Source: Sandaracinus sp.
GTDB taxonomy: Bacteria; Myxococcota_A; Polyangia; Polyangiales; Houyiibacteriaceae
Length of the DNA: 64,000 nt
Direction of reading: 5' to 3'
Assembly (NCBI GenBank): GCA_002699025.1
Contig: PABA01000155.1
Location: forward strand, 21,505 to 85,504
Notes under the pieces: generated by a model
What the model was told of the DNA's origin: nothing
The model's database searches: none
The model's input: only the letters and a program-made list of their open reading frames with translations
Shown here: piece by piece, positions 27,158 to 37,239 of the stretch
Position numbering within the stretch: the first letter of the stretch is position 1
Layout: every line of letters begins with the position of its first letter
Program-made: the position numbers and the translations under genes

Positions 27158-27201
27158 GCGGCGCGCGCGGGTTCCGCGACGGCGAAGACACGGAGTCGGA
27201 C

Positions 27202-28686
27202 ATGCTCGAGACGACGCTTCGATGCCTCCTCGTGACGGGGCTGATGGTCGGCGGCCTGGCGGGCTGCGTGGAGAAGGAAGAGGGGCTGACGCGCGCCGAG
27301 CGCGAGCAGCTGCGGCAGTACGTCTCGGAGAGCGCGACGTCGCCGGAGCACGAGCTCGACATCTCCTTCGAGGACAAGATCGAGCTCGTCGGCTACGACC
27401 TCAGCGACGAGAGCTGGGCGCCGGGGCGGACGATCACCGTGACCTGGCACTGGAAGGTGAGCCGGGCCCTCGAGGACGGCTGGAACCTCTTCACGCACGT
27501 GGCCGACGGCACGGGCGCGAACCGGCTGAACGAGGACGGCACGGGGCCGCTCCGGGGGCTCTACCCGCCCGGGCAGTGGAAGGCCGGCGAGTTCATCACG
27601 GACCCGCAGGAGATCACGCTGCCCGAGGACTGGAACGGCGACCAGGCCGTCTTCTACCTCGGCTTCTGGAACGGGCCCCATCGCCTGCGCGTGACGCGCG
27701 GGGCCAACGACGGGGACAACCGGGCGCGCGCGCTGACGGTGCCGACCCGCGAGGGCGGCGGCGGCCAGGAGCGGGTGCCGGGGGTGCCGAACCTGAACGC
27801 GCCGCGCGGGGCCGAGCTGAACATCGACGGGCGGCTCGACGAGGCGGCCTGGGCGCAGGCGCCGTGGACGAGCCTCTTCGTGAACACGATGAACGGCGGG
27901 CGCGGGGCGTTCGACGCGCGGGCCAAGGTGCTCTGGGACGACGAGAACCTCTACGTGGCCTTCGAGGTGCAGGACGACTTCCTCGTGAGCCGCTTCGACG
28001 CGCGGGACGACCACCTCTGGGAGCAGGACGCGGTCGAGATCATGATCGACCCGGACGGCGACGGGCGGAACTACTTCGAGCTCCAGGTCTCGCCGAGGAA
28101 CCAGGTCTTCGACACGCGCTACGACTCGCGGCGGGTGCCGCAGCCGATCGGGCATGCGGACTGGAACGCGGAGATCGAGACCGCCGTGCAGGTCGACGGC
28201 ACGGTGAACGACACGAGCGAGGACGAGGGCTACACGGTCGAGACGGCCATCGCCTGGTCGAGCTTCGCGACCGGCACGCCGCCCGCGTCGGCGCCCTCGG
28301 CGAACGACGACTGGCGCATCAACTTCTACGTGATGGACTCGCAGCTCGAGGGGCAGCGCGCCGTGGGCTGGTCGCCGCCGCGGGTGGGCGACTTCCACGT
28401 GCCGAACCGCTTCGGGCAGGTGCGCTTCCACGACCCGAGCGCCGCCCGGGCGGCCGCGCCGAGCGCCGGTCAGGGCGGGCAGGCCGCCGCGCCGAGCGCC
28501 ATGGCGGGGCAGGTCCTCCGGCCGCAGCTCCGCATCCCGGCCGCCGTGCGCCAGCAGCTCGCGAACCGGCAGGAGGGCGTGCGGGACCAGGCCGCGGCCC
28601 TCGACCGGGCGGACCGGCCGCAGCGCGGCGACGCGATCCCCGACGAGGCCCGCGCCGCCGCGGCCGCCTCGGCGATGATGAACTGA
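27202..28686 (+). CDS. Lipoprotein with a CBM9-like carbohydrate-binding domain
   Basis: The 494-residue protein begins with a lipoprotein signal ending GLMVGGLAGC (Cys22). Residues 50-185 form a beta-sandwich-like domain (DKIELVGYDL, TITVTWHWKV, FYLGFWNGPHRLRV). Residues 205-430 match the CBM9/DOMON-like family: NIDGRLDEAAWAQAPW, KVLWDDENLYVAFEVQDD, LWEQDAVEIMIDPDGDG, YFELQVSPRNQVFD. CBM9 domains bind xylan or cellobiose ends in glycosidases; here no catalytic domain is present. The C-terminal 90 residues are Ala/Gln-rich and low complexity. It follows ffh by 44 bp on the same strand, with GGAG before the ATG. Confidence 0.8.
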   Translation: MLETTLRCLLVTGLMVGGLAGCVEKEEGLTRAEREQLRQYVSESATSPEHELDISFEDKIELVGYDLSDESWAPGRTITVTWHWKVSRALEDGWNLFTHVADGTGANRLNEDGTGPLRGLYPPGQWKAGEFITDPQEITLPEDWNGDQAVFYLGFWNGPHRLRVTRGANDGDNRARALTVPTREGGGGQERVPGVPNLNAPRGAELNIDGRLDEAAWAQAPWTSLFVNTMNGGRGAFDARAKVLWDDENLYVAFEVQDDFLVSRFDARDDHLWEQDAVEIMIDPDGDGRNYFELQVSPRNQVFDTRYDSRRVPQPIGHADWNAEIETAVQVDGTVNDTSEDEGYTVETAIAWSSFATGTPPASAPSANDDWRINFYVMDSQLEGQRAVGWSPPRVGDFHVPNRFGQVRFHDPSAARAAAPSAGQGGQAAAPSAMAGQVLRPQLRIPAAVRQQLANRQEGVRDQAAALDRADRPQRGDAIPDEARAAAAASAMMN

Positions 28687-28712
28687 GCGGCAGCCTCCCG
28701 GCCGCCGCTGAA

Positions 28713-28780
28713 GCGGGATTCCGAGGAATCCCGCCGGGAGCTCGACCCCGCTCGAGACCCTCGAGCGTTCGCGAACGCTC
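28713..28780. terminator. Two perfect palindromes after the CBM9-like gene
   Basis: GCGGGATTCC-GA-GGAATCCCGC (28713-28734) begins 27 bp after the stop of the lipoprotein gene. A second palindrome of 18 bp, GAGCGTTCGCGAACGCTC, lies at 28763-28780. Neither has a T-run. They lie between two convergent genes (27202-28686 and 28967-30427) and could serve as a bidirectional terminator. The rest of 28687-28966 shows nothing else. Confidence 0.5.
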
Positions 28781-28966
28781 TCGACCCCGCAGCCCTCTCG
28801 GTCGCGGGGTCGATTCGTTCTGGGAGGGTCACGGCGCTCCGCGCGAAGACGCTGCGGGCGGGGGCCTTCGCGAATCCGGGGCTGGCGTCCGCCGAGCGCA
28901 GGCCCTTCCAGGCGGCCGCCCCGTCAGCACACCGCGGCCCCCGGATCGACGGGACGCGCCAGGCGC

Positions 28967-30427
28967 CTACTCCCGGCGGGACTCCCTCGCATCCCGCGCG
29001 CCCGGCGGGCCCGGAGGCCGACGCGCGAGCCACACGTAGTGGTAGCCCTCGGCGTAGCGGATGACGTCCTCCACCCGGTAGTTCGCGCGCACCCAGCCGC
29101 TCGCCGCCAGGCCCCGCTCCACCGGGTAGCCGGCCAGCGTCTCGAGGCGCCCTTCCCCGTCGACCCGGGGCGGGACGGCCGCGTGCAGGAGGATCACCTC
29201 GGGCTCGCGCTCGGCGAGGTAGGCGATCGGGATCTCCTTCGTGAGGTGCCCGCCGGGGGCGCGCGCGATCGTGGGATCCGTGAGCCCCCCGAGGTCGACG
29301 ACGTCGACGGGCTGGTCCCAGGTGAGCCAGCCCACGTCGACCAGCGCCACGCTCTCGTGCTCGCCCAGGCGCTCGGCCAGCCCCCGCGCCGCGCGCCGCG
29401 CCGCGCCGGCGGCGCGCACGGGCCCGAGCTGCGCGACGAGGTCGATGAGGGGGAGCGCGAGGGCGCCGAGGAGCCCGACGGCCGCCAGCGCCCGCCGCGC
29501 CCGCCCGCCGGCCCAGAGCGCGGCGGCTCCCTCGGCCGCGAGCACGCCGTAGAGGGGCAGCACCGGCGCGAGCAGCCGCGCCCCCGGCATCCAGTCGCCT
29601 CCGACGAGCGCGACGGTCCCGACCTGCGCCGCCGCCGCCAGCCCCCAGGCGCGGCGTCCGGGCCGCCGGGCGCCCACCGCGGCGAGGCCGAGCCCCACGA
29701 CGCCGGTGGTGAGCAGGAGGCCGGCGCCGACGTAGGGGAGCCCGGTCCCCGGCGCGCCGACCTTCGCCTGGTAGCTGAGCGGGAGCACGGCGCCGAAGAG
29801 CGCCAGCCGGAAGGCGAGCCAGGCGAGCACGCCGCCGACGGCGAGGCCCCAGGCGATGGGGCGGGCTCGCGCGAGCAGCAGGACGAGCGCGAAGGGCGCC
29901 ATCTCGGGCCGGAGCCCGGCGAGCGCAGCCACGGCGCCCCCGAGCAGGAGATCGCCGCGCCGCCCCGGGACGCCGACGCCGATCGCGGCCAGCCCGGCGG
30001 CCAGGACGGCGGCCCCCGTCTCGAGCCCCGCCTGGCCCCAGACGCCGAGCGTCGACTGGAGCCCGACGAGGAGCCCCGCCCCGAGGCGCACGGCCCCGTC
30101 CCGAGCGCCCTCGGGGCCGCGCGCGCGCGCCACCACCAGCCCCGCGCCGAGGGCCGCCGCCGCCAGCCCGAGCGCCTTCTGCACCAGCGGCGCGCCGAGG
30201 CCCGTGGCCGCCCCGAGCCAGGCCGGCAGCACCCAGAGCGGCCCGGTCACGCCGTCCGTCGCTGGCCCGTCCACGAAGGTCCAGCCGAGGCCCGCGGCGA
30301 GGCGCCGGCCGTAGCGCGCGACGATATAGGCGTCGTCGACCGTGTAGGGCCAGGCGGCGGCGCCGACGGCGAGGACGGCCCCGGCCGCGAGGGCCGGCCC
30401 GGCGAGGCGGCGGAGCGCCGCGTTCAT
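28967..30427 (-). CDS. Polytopic membrane protein, glycosyltransferase-C-like
   Basis: The 486-residue protein has about ten hydrophobic helices. Near the N-terminus, the luminal loop TVDDAYIVARYGRRLAAGLG follows the first helix, as in GT-C mannosyl- and arabinofuranosyltransferases, which keep an Asp pair there for polyprenyl-phosphate sugar donors. The C-terminal 120 residues are soluble (VALVDVGWLTWDQPVDVVDLGGLTD, then HYVWLARRP), also as in that class. The donor and acceptor are unknown. A strong AGGAGG precedes the ATG. It is divergent from the kinase gene at 30478 with only 50 bp between them. Confidence 0.7.
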   Translation of the reverse strand: MNAALRRLAGPALAAGAVLAVGAAAWPYTVDDAYIVARYGRRLAAGLGWTFVDGPATDGVTGPLWVLPAWLGAATGLGAPLVQKALGLAAAALGAGLVVARARGPEGARDGAVRLGAGLLVGLQSTLGVWGQAGLETGAAVLAAGLAAIGVGVPGRRGDLLLGGAVAALAGLRPEMAPFALVLLLARARPIAWGLAVGGVLAWLAFRLALFGAVLPLSYQAKVGAPGTGLPYVGAGLLLTTGVVGLGLAAVGARRPGRRAWGLAAAAQVGTVALVGGDWMPGARLLAPVLPLYGVLAAEGAAALWAGGRARRALAAVGLLGALALPLIDLVAQLGPVRAAGAARRAARGLAERLGEHESVALVDVGWLTWDQPVDVVDLGGLTDPTIARAPGGHLTKEIPIAYLAEREPEVILLHAAVPPRVDGEGRLETLAGYPVERGLAASGWVRANYRVEDVIRYAEGYHYVWLARRPPGPPGARDARESRRE

Positions 30428-30477
30428 CGCGCGCCTCCTTCGGCGAGCCCTCGCACCAGGTCGAGTAGACTCCGCCC

Positions 30478-31689
30478 GTGGCAGAGGAGCGCATCGGCAA
30501 GTACGCGCTCGGCGCGGCGCTCGGCACCGGCGGGAGCGGCGCCGTGCATCGCGGGATCGACACGGTCCTCGGGCGCCCGGTGGCCCTCAAGCTCCTGCAT
30601 CCTCAGCTCGTGCACGACGCCGCCGTCCTCGCCCGCTTCCGCGCCGAGGCCGAGGCCATGGCGCGGCTGAATCACCCGAACGTCGTGACCGTGCACGACT
30701 TCGCCGGCGCGGGGAAGCGCTGGGCCATCGTCATGGAGCTGGTGGAGGGCGGCGAGACCCTGGCCTCCGTGCTCGCCCGGGAGGGGCGCCTGGCGCCCGA
30801 GCGCGCGGCGCGCCTGCTCGCGGACGTCGCGCGGGGCCTCGGGCATGCCCACGCGCGCGGCATCGTGCACCGGGACGTGAAGCCGGCGAACGTGCTGGTC
30901 GTGCGCGACGGGCATCGGGAGCGGGCCAAGGTCACGGACTTCGGCATCGCCCGGCTCGTCGACAAGCAGCGCATGACGGCGGACCGGACGACCCTCGGGA
31001 CCCTCTACTACATGGCGCCCGAGCAGGCCGGGGACTCGGCAGTGGACGCGCGGGCCGACCTCTACAGCTTCGGCGTGACGGCCTACGAGGTCCTCACGGG
31101 CTCGGTGCCCTTCCGCTACGAGAGCGCGCCGCGGCTCCTCCGCGCGCACCTCGAGGAGACGCCGGCGCCGCCCTCGGCCATGGCCACCGGCATCCCGCCG
31201 ACGCTCGATCGGCTGGTCTCGAGCCTCCTCGCGAAGCGCCCGGAGGACCGCCCGCCGAGCGCGGACGCGGTCGCCGACGCGTTGGAGGCGCTGGGGGCGA
31301 CGGGGACGCCGAGCGGCGAGCTGGCCTACGCGCCGACGGTGGCGGCCCCGAGCGGCGCGCCGCCCCGGCCGAGCGCGCCGTCCGAGCCGGGCCTCGGCGC
31401 GGCGCCCCGGCAGAGCAGCCAGTCGCTGCCGGCCACGCGGAGCTCGAGCGCCGAGGGGCTCGCCTCCCCGCGCCCGTCGAACGAGCAGGCCGCGCAGGAC
31501 AGAGCGTCACGGGGACCTTCGCAGGGCAGGATGTCGCAGGGCAGGATGTCGCAGGGCGGGACGTCGCAGGGCGGCCCGGCACCGGACGACGGACAGACCA
31601 CGCTCTGGATCGCCATCGGCGCCGTCGTGCTCTTCGGCGTCGTGCTCTTCGGGAGCATCCTCGGCGCCTGCTTCGTCTGCCACGGCTAG
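30478..31689 (+). CDS. PknB-type Ser/Thr protein kinase with one transmembrane helix
   Basis: The 403-residue protein (GTG start) has an N-terminal kinase domain (about 8-265): glycine loop GTGGSGAVHRG, Lys in VALKLLH, catalytic loop IVHRDVKPANVL, DFG, and GTLYYMAPEQAG. A disordered Ser/Pro/Gly linker with short repeats (SQGRMSQGRMSQGGTSQGG) follows, and one helix IAIGAVVLFGVVLFGSIL near the C-terminus anchors it, leaving almost nothing outside, so it is unlikely to sense an external ligand itself. Partners are not apparent from the neighbours. The 22-bp tandem repeat starts 11 bp after its stop. Confidence 0.93.
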   Translation: MAEERIGKYALGAALGTGGSGAVHRGIDTVLGRPVALKLLHPQLVHDAAVLARFRAEAEAMARLNHPNVVTVHDFAGAGKRWAIVMELVEGGETLASVLAREGRLAPERAARLLADVARGLGHAHARGIVHRDVKPANVLVVRDGHRERAKVTDFGIARLVDKQRMTADRTTLGTLYYMAPEQAGDSAVDARADLYSFGVTAYEVLTGSVPFRYESAPRLLRAHLEETPAPPSAMATGIPPTLDRLVSSLLAKRPEDRPPSADAVADALEALGATGTPSGELAYAPTVAAPSGAPPRPSAPSEPGLGAAPRQSSQSLPATRSSSAEGLASPRPSNEQAAQDRASRGPSQGRMSQGRMSQGGTSQGGPAPDDGQTTLWIAIGAVVLFGVVLFGSILGACFVCHG

Positions 31690-31699
31690 GCGGGAGCCC

Positions 31700-31891
31700 G
31701 TGGACGCTGCGCGAGGAGCGCGTGAATGCTGCGCGAGGAGCGCGTGGACGCTGCGCGAGGAGCGCGTGGACGCTGCGCGAGGAGCGCGTGAATGCTGCGC
31801 GAGGAGCGCGTGAATGCTGCGCGAGGAGCGCGTGAATGCTGGGCGGTGCCCGTGGACCCTGGGCGGTGCCCGTGGACCCTGGGTAGCCCCC
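31700..31891. repeat. 22-bp tandem repeat, six copies, plus three 20-bp variants
   Basis: Six units of the type GTGGACGCTGCGCGAGGAGC (+GC) or GTGAATGCTGCGCGAGGAGC (+GC) start at 31700, 31722, 31744, 31766, 31788 and 31810, followed by 20-bp variants at 31832, 31852 and 31872 (GTGGACCCTGGGCGGTGCCC). The two unit forms alternate irregularly. It lies between the convergent kinase and HD-GYP genes. Confidence 0.9.
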
Positions 31892-31901
31892 CCCGAGGCC
31901 G

Positions 31902-33395
<1,494 letters not shown>

Positions 33396-33551
33396 GGACA
33401 GCGCGGTCGTACGGCGATGGTATCGAGCGTGTCAACCGCATTCGCCGACGCCGCGGGGCCCCAGGAGCGCGTACGCGCAGGCGACGGGCGCCTCCGGCGA
33501 CACCGAGTGTCGCGGCTGGCCGGCCTCTCCGTCATCTGATACGACGCCGGG

Positions 33552-34187
33552 GTGCGGCGGATCCTCCTGGCGGCGGCGGTCTACGCGGGCATGGGGGGCC
33601 TGGGGGTCTTCTGGGCCAGCGCGAGCGGGCGCTCGCCGATCGCCCTGGACGCGCCCTGGTGGCCGATGTCCCCCGTGCTCGCGGCGTCCACGTCGATCGG
33701 ACTGGGGGTGGCGCTGGCGCTGGCCGTCATCCTCGCGACGCGCGTCCTCGTGCGCCGTACGCGCTGGGCGCGGGAGCTCCACCTCGGCTTTCGGGACGCA
33801 CTCGGGCAGCTGAGCGGGGCGGAGATCGCCTTCTTCGCGCTGAGCTCGGGGATCGCCGAGGAGCTCTTCTTCCGCGGCGCCATGCAGCCGTCCTGGGGCC
33901 TGTGGCCCACGGCGCTGGTCTTCGGGGTGCTCCACGTGCCACCGACGCGGCGCTTTCTGCCCTGGACGCTCACGGCCGGCGTGATGGGGCTCGCCCTCGG
34001 GGCGCTCTACGCGGCGACGGGGAGCCTCGCCGGGCCGATCGCAGCGCACGTGCTGATCAACTACGAGAACCTGCACTTCATCGAGGGCTACGACCCGAGC
34101 GCGGCGCCGCGGCCGCGGAAGCCCACGCCCCCGGCCCTCGTCCACGAGCGGCTTCGGGCGGGCACGGGCGAGGCTCCGCGCTCCTGA
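33552..34187 (+). CDS. CPBP (Abi/Rce1-like) intramembrane metalloprotease
   Basis: This 211-residue membrane protein (GTG start) has several hydrophobic helices, the paired Glu motif SSGIAEELFFRGAM (motif 1, EExxxR) and a conserved His in VFGVLHVPPT (motif 2), followed by ALYAATGSLAGPIAAHVLINY with the third His and Asn. These are the signatures of CPBP proteases (CAAX prenyl endopeptidase Rce1, bacteriocin immunity). The substrate is unknown. It lies between two signalling genes and appears monocistronic. Confidence 0.88.
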   Translation: MRRILLAAAVYAGMGGLGVFWASASGRSPIALDAPWWPMSPVLAASTSIGLGVALALAVILATRVLVRRTRWARELHLGFRDALGQLSGAEIAFFALSSGIAEELFFRGAMQPSWGLWPTALVFGVLHVPPTRRFLPWTLTAGVMGLALGALYAATGSLAGPIAAHVLINYENLHFIEGYDPSAAPRPRKPTPPALVHERLRAGTGEAPRS

Positions 34188-34319
34188 CCCGGAGCCTGGC
34201 CCCCCGATCCGGACAGCCCGTTCCATACGCCGCATCCGAGACGCCCCGTTTCAGACGCCCCATGCCCTCCCCGCGGGCTCCATGACGCGGAGGCGACGAT
34301 GGTCGGGGCAACGCGCGAG

Positions 34320-34348
34320 TTGACGCGAGGCCGCAGAACTTCTTACCC
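34320..34348 (+). promoter_or_regulatory. Sigma-70-like promoter of the FHA-GGDEF gene
   Basis: TTGACG (34320-34325), a 17-bp spacer and TTACCC (34343-34348). The start would be near 34355, about 30 nt before the GTG start codon. The -35 is a 5/6 match; the -10 is weak. Confidence 0.4.
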
Positions 34349-34383
34349 TCCGTGATCGAAGGGGCCAGGCCCCCCGAGGTTTC

Positions 34384-35268
34384 GTGGACTCGGACATCAA
34401 GACGCGCGTCACTCCACTGGATGAGCTCAAGCTCCCGCAGAAGCCGGGGCAGGACTGTCTGGTGGTCATCTATTCGTCCGATGCTCGCGAGCTCGGCAAG
34501 CGGCACGTGCTCGGCGCGCAGCCCATCCAGATGGGTCGCGGCTCCGACAACACCATCGTGCTCGAGAACGACAGCGTCTCGCGCCGCCACTGCCGCATCG
34601 AGAAGCGCGGGCGCGCCTACTTCGTGCAGGACCTGCAGTCCACGAACGGCACGTACGTCAACGACGAGCTGATCAGCGACTACCAGCTGCGTCGTGGGGA
34701 CCAGATCAAGGTCGGCGACACGATCTTCAAGTTCCTGTCCGGCTCGGACATGGAGGCCCAGTACCACGAGACCATCTACAAGATGACGATCGTGGACGGG
34801 CTGACCGGCGTGAACAACAAGCGCTACCTGCTCGAGACGATGGAGCGGGAGATCCCGCGGGCGCGGCGGCACGAGCGGCCGCTGACGCTGGTGATGTTCG
34901 ACATCGACCACTTCAAGCACATCAACGACACCTACGGGCACCTCGCCGGGGACTACGTGCTGAAGGAGATGGCGCAGCTGGTGAAGAACCGGCTGCGTCC
35001 GGACGACGTGCTCGGGCGCTACGGCGGCGAGGAGTTCGCCGTGCTGCTGCCCGAGACGAACACCGAGGGCGGCGCGGCGATCGCGGAGGAGCTGCGGCGC
35101 ATGATCGCCGAGCACCCCTTCATGTTCGAGCAGGAGCGCATCCAGGTCACCGTCTCGATGGGCGTGGCGATGCTGCAGGACGGCTGGGACGTGCTGCAGT
35201 TCATCAAGCAGGCCGACGAGCGGCTCTACGCGGCGAAGCGCGACGGCCGCAACAAGGTTTGCTTCTAG
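34384..35268 (+). CDS. FHA-GGDEF diguanylate cyclase
   Basis: The 294-residue protein (GTG start) has an N-terminal forkhead-associated domain (about 30-110) with MGRGSDNTIVLENDSVSRRH and QSTNGTYVND, which bind phosphothreonine, and a GGDEF domain (about 130-294) with FDIDHFKHINDTYGH, active site RYGGEEFAVLLPE and the final ADERLYAAKRDGRN. It should make c-di-GMP in response to a Thr-phosphorylated partner, possibly a Ser/Thr kinase such as those in this window. An I-site RxxD is present in KNRLRPDDVLG (RPDD), so product inhibition is likely. Confidence 0.94.
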   Translation: MDSDIKTRVTPLDELKLPQKPGQDCLVVIYSSDARELGKRHVLGAQPIQMGRGSDNTIVLENDSVSRRHCRIEKRGRAYFVQDLQSTNGTYVNDELISDYQLRRGDQIKVGDTIFKFLSGSDMEAQYHETIYKMTIVDGLTGVNNKRYLLETMEREIPRARRHERPLTLVMFDIDHFKHINDTYGHLAGDYVLKEMAQLVKNRLRPDDVLGRYGGEEFAVLLPETNTEGGAAIAEELRRMIAEHPFMFEQERIQVTVSMGVAMLQDGWDVLQFIKQADERLYAAKRDGRNKVCF

Positions 35269-35416
35269 GCCCGAGAGTCGGGAGGGCGGAGGGCGCGTGG
35301 CCGGCCGGCCACCGCCGCATGCGGCGTTGCGCTCGCTCGACGTAGCGCTGCTACGCCTTCACTCCCGCGCCTTGCCTGCGACGCCGGCCGACTCGGCCCC
35401 ACACCCCCCGCCCTCC

Positions 35417-35600
35417 CGACTCTCGGGCCGTGGAAGTGCTTCGGTACGACCGCGGGACATCGCCGGGCTCGTCGTTCCGCGTCTGGCCGGGTCCGCCGCG
35501 CGTCCCCCGCCCGCGCGACTCTCGGGCCGTGGAAGTGCTTCGGTACGACCGCGGGACGTCGCCGGGCTCGTCGTTCGGCGTCTGACTGGGTGCGCCGCGC
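35417..35600. repeat. 99-bp direct repeat, two copies
   Basis: The first 83 bp of the unit at 35417-35515 recur at 35516-35598 with only a few differences. Both begin CGACTCTCGGGCCGTGGAAG, then GTGCTTCGGTACGACCGCGG, and end with CGCCGCGCGT. The spacing is 99 bp. The surrounding 35269-35818 has no supported gene. The frames through it (for example a minus-strand frame repeating DEPGDVPRSYRSTSTARES) follow the repeat and are probably not translated. Confidence 0.85.
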
Positions 35601-35818
35601 GTGCCTTCGTCCCGTGTCATCGTGAGGCGCTGGAGTCTCGTTCGATCCGGGACGTGTCGGAAGCGAGACCGCGGGGATCGCGTTTGATCCGGGGCGGGAT
35701 CAGCGTTGGAACGGCGGTGGGTCGAGCGGGGGGCGGGGCCGGGATCGTGGGGATGGGGGGAGGCAGAAGAACGCGCCGGTGAGGACGAGGACCACGGCGG
35801 CGATGGCGAAGACGAGCT

Positions 35819-35962
35819 TCAGCTCACGGCGGGTGTGGCGGGCGATGGCCCCCGCTCGGCGCGGCTGTAGACGCGGGGCCGGAAGGAGTCGGCGTAGGCC
35901 TCGGCCTCCTCGCGGGAGAAGAAGAGCCGGCCGTTGCGCGCCATGTGCCCATGGCGCCGCAT
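35819..35962 (-). CDS. Hypothetical small protein, doubtful
   Basis: A 47-residue frame, MRRHGHMARN..., with NGRLFFSREEAEAYADSF, which looks like a short soluble helical segment. GGAG lies about 9 nt before the ATG at 35962. Just downstream in another frame (roughly 35700-35880, stop at 35700) the codons give ELKLVFAIAAVVLVLTGAFF, a convincing transmembrane helix without a start codon. The two may be one gene broken by a frameshift, or an overlapping pair. I do not recognise either. Confidence 0.3.
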   Translation of the reverse strand: MRRHGHMARNGRLFFSREEAEAYADSFRPRVYSRAERGPSPATPAVS

Positions 35963-36024
35963 CCGGGCTCCGGGCGATCGGCTCCGGGCAGGTGGGCTCC
36001 GGGGCTCGACTCCGCGGGCGCGGC

Positions 36025-37140
36025 TCAGAAGCCGCGGCGGATGTGGAGGAGCTCGGCGAAGGGGCGGAGGCGCCCGAGGCGGACCATGTCCGGGTCGAGG
36101 AGCAGGTCGTCGTCGCGGAGACGCCCCTCGGCGTAGGCGGCCTGGCTGGCCTCCCACCAGGCGTCCACGTCCGGCACGTGCGGGACCACGGACTGCTCGC
36201 GCAGCGGGCGGACGGGCGGCAGGTCCTTCCCCGCGTGGAGCGCCTCGAGGATGGCCTCGACCACCGGGCCCTCCTCCTCGTCGGCCTGGGCCTTCAGCTG
36301 CTCGAGCAGGCGGAGCAGCGGCTTCGGATCGCCCGAGCGGCGCACGATCGGCCCGAGCACCTCGGCCACGCGGCCGGGCGAGGTCTCCCGCTGGGCCCAG
36401 CGGGCCGCCGGCGCGTAGGACGCCAGCCGGGTCGCCGCCTCCCGCGCGCTCGCCTCGTCGTCGAGGATCGCGGCGATCTTCAAGGCCTCCCAGTCGCACC
36501 AGGGCAACGGCGGCACGCAGCGCGCCGCCTGCAGATACGCCGCGAGCGAGTCGGCGGGCCGCCCCGAGCGCTTGAGCGCGTGCGCCACCGTCGCGTGCGC
36601 CGTCGCCACGTCCGGCTCGACCTCGGCATGCCGCTGCCCGCTCCGCAGATAGGTCTCGAGCGTGAAGTCGGCGCCGAAGTCGTCCGACGTCCACTCGGCC
36701 ACGCAGACCCGGCACCAGCCGTCGAAGGTCCGGTACATGAGCCGGTGCTCGTCGAGGTCCTGGTAGTAGTCGACGACCGGCCAGGTGTCCGAGACGGGCC
36801 CAGCGCTCCGATCGAAGGCCAGAAGGCTCCCCTCGGGCGTCTTGTGGAAGGGCAGGAGTAGCTCCGTGTCGAGGAAGTCGCCCCCCACGGCCTCGGCGTA
36901 CTCCCGCACCGTATGCCCGATCGTGCCCGGCTCGATGCCCGCCGGCAGGAGCTCGCCCGCCGGGAGCACGCCCCCGTTGAAGCGCGTCAGCACGAAGCGG
37001 AGATCCGCCGGGATGGGCCCGCCGAGCATCTGCTCCAGCGCGGCGATGTCGGACGTCGTCGCCGGCGGATTCAGCTGGATCTCGGCGTCGTCGCGATGCG
37101 CCTCGACCCAGCGGATGAACTCGCGTACCCCGCGGTGCAC
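36025..37140 (-). CDS. SMI1/KNR4 (SUKH) domain protein
   Basis: The 371-residue protein (GTG start preceded by AAAGGGGG) carries an N-terminal SUKH/SMI1_KNR4 domain (residues 1-160): the helix ATTSDIAALEQMLGGPIPADL, the strand FVLTRFNGG and LLAFDRSAGPV. SUKH proteins often serve as immunity to secreted nuclease or deaminase toxins, and others have housekeeping roles. The C-terminal 200 residues are helical repeats (VATAHATVAHALKRSGRPAD, KIAAILDDEASAREAATRL), TPR-like. No toxin gene is adjacent, so an immunity role is unsupported here. Confidence 0.8.
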   Translation of the reverse strand: MHRGVREFIRWVEAHRDDAEIQLNPPATTSDIAALEQMLGGPIPADLRFVLTRFNGGVLPAGELLPAGIEPGTIGHTVREYAEAVGGDFLDTELLLPFHKTPEGSLLAFDRSAGPVSDTWPVVDYYQDLDEHRLMYRTFDGWCRVCVAEWTSDDFGADFTLETYLRSGQRHAEVEPDVATAHATVAHALKRSGRPADSLAAYLQAARCVPPLPWCDWEALKIAAILDDEASAREAATRLASYAPAARWAQRETSPGRVAEVLGPIVRRSGDPKPLLRLLEQLKAQADEEEGPVVEAILEALHAGKDLPPVRPLREQSVVPHVPDVDAWWEASQAAYAEGRLRDDDLLLDPDMVRLGRLRPFAELLHIRRGF

Positions 37141-37239
37141 CCCCCTTTGCTAACCCGCCGGGGCCTCCCCCGTCGAGCGAGAAGCATGCCGGCGGGCCGT
37201 TTCCTGGGCGCGCCCGGCTCGGGATCGTAGGATCCGACG

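Noticed and set aside
36025..37140. SUKH protein as immunity of a polymorphic toxin
   Set aside because: No toxin, secretion or Rhs/Hcp gene lies nearby; the domain has other roles.
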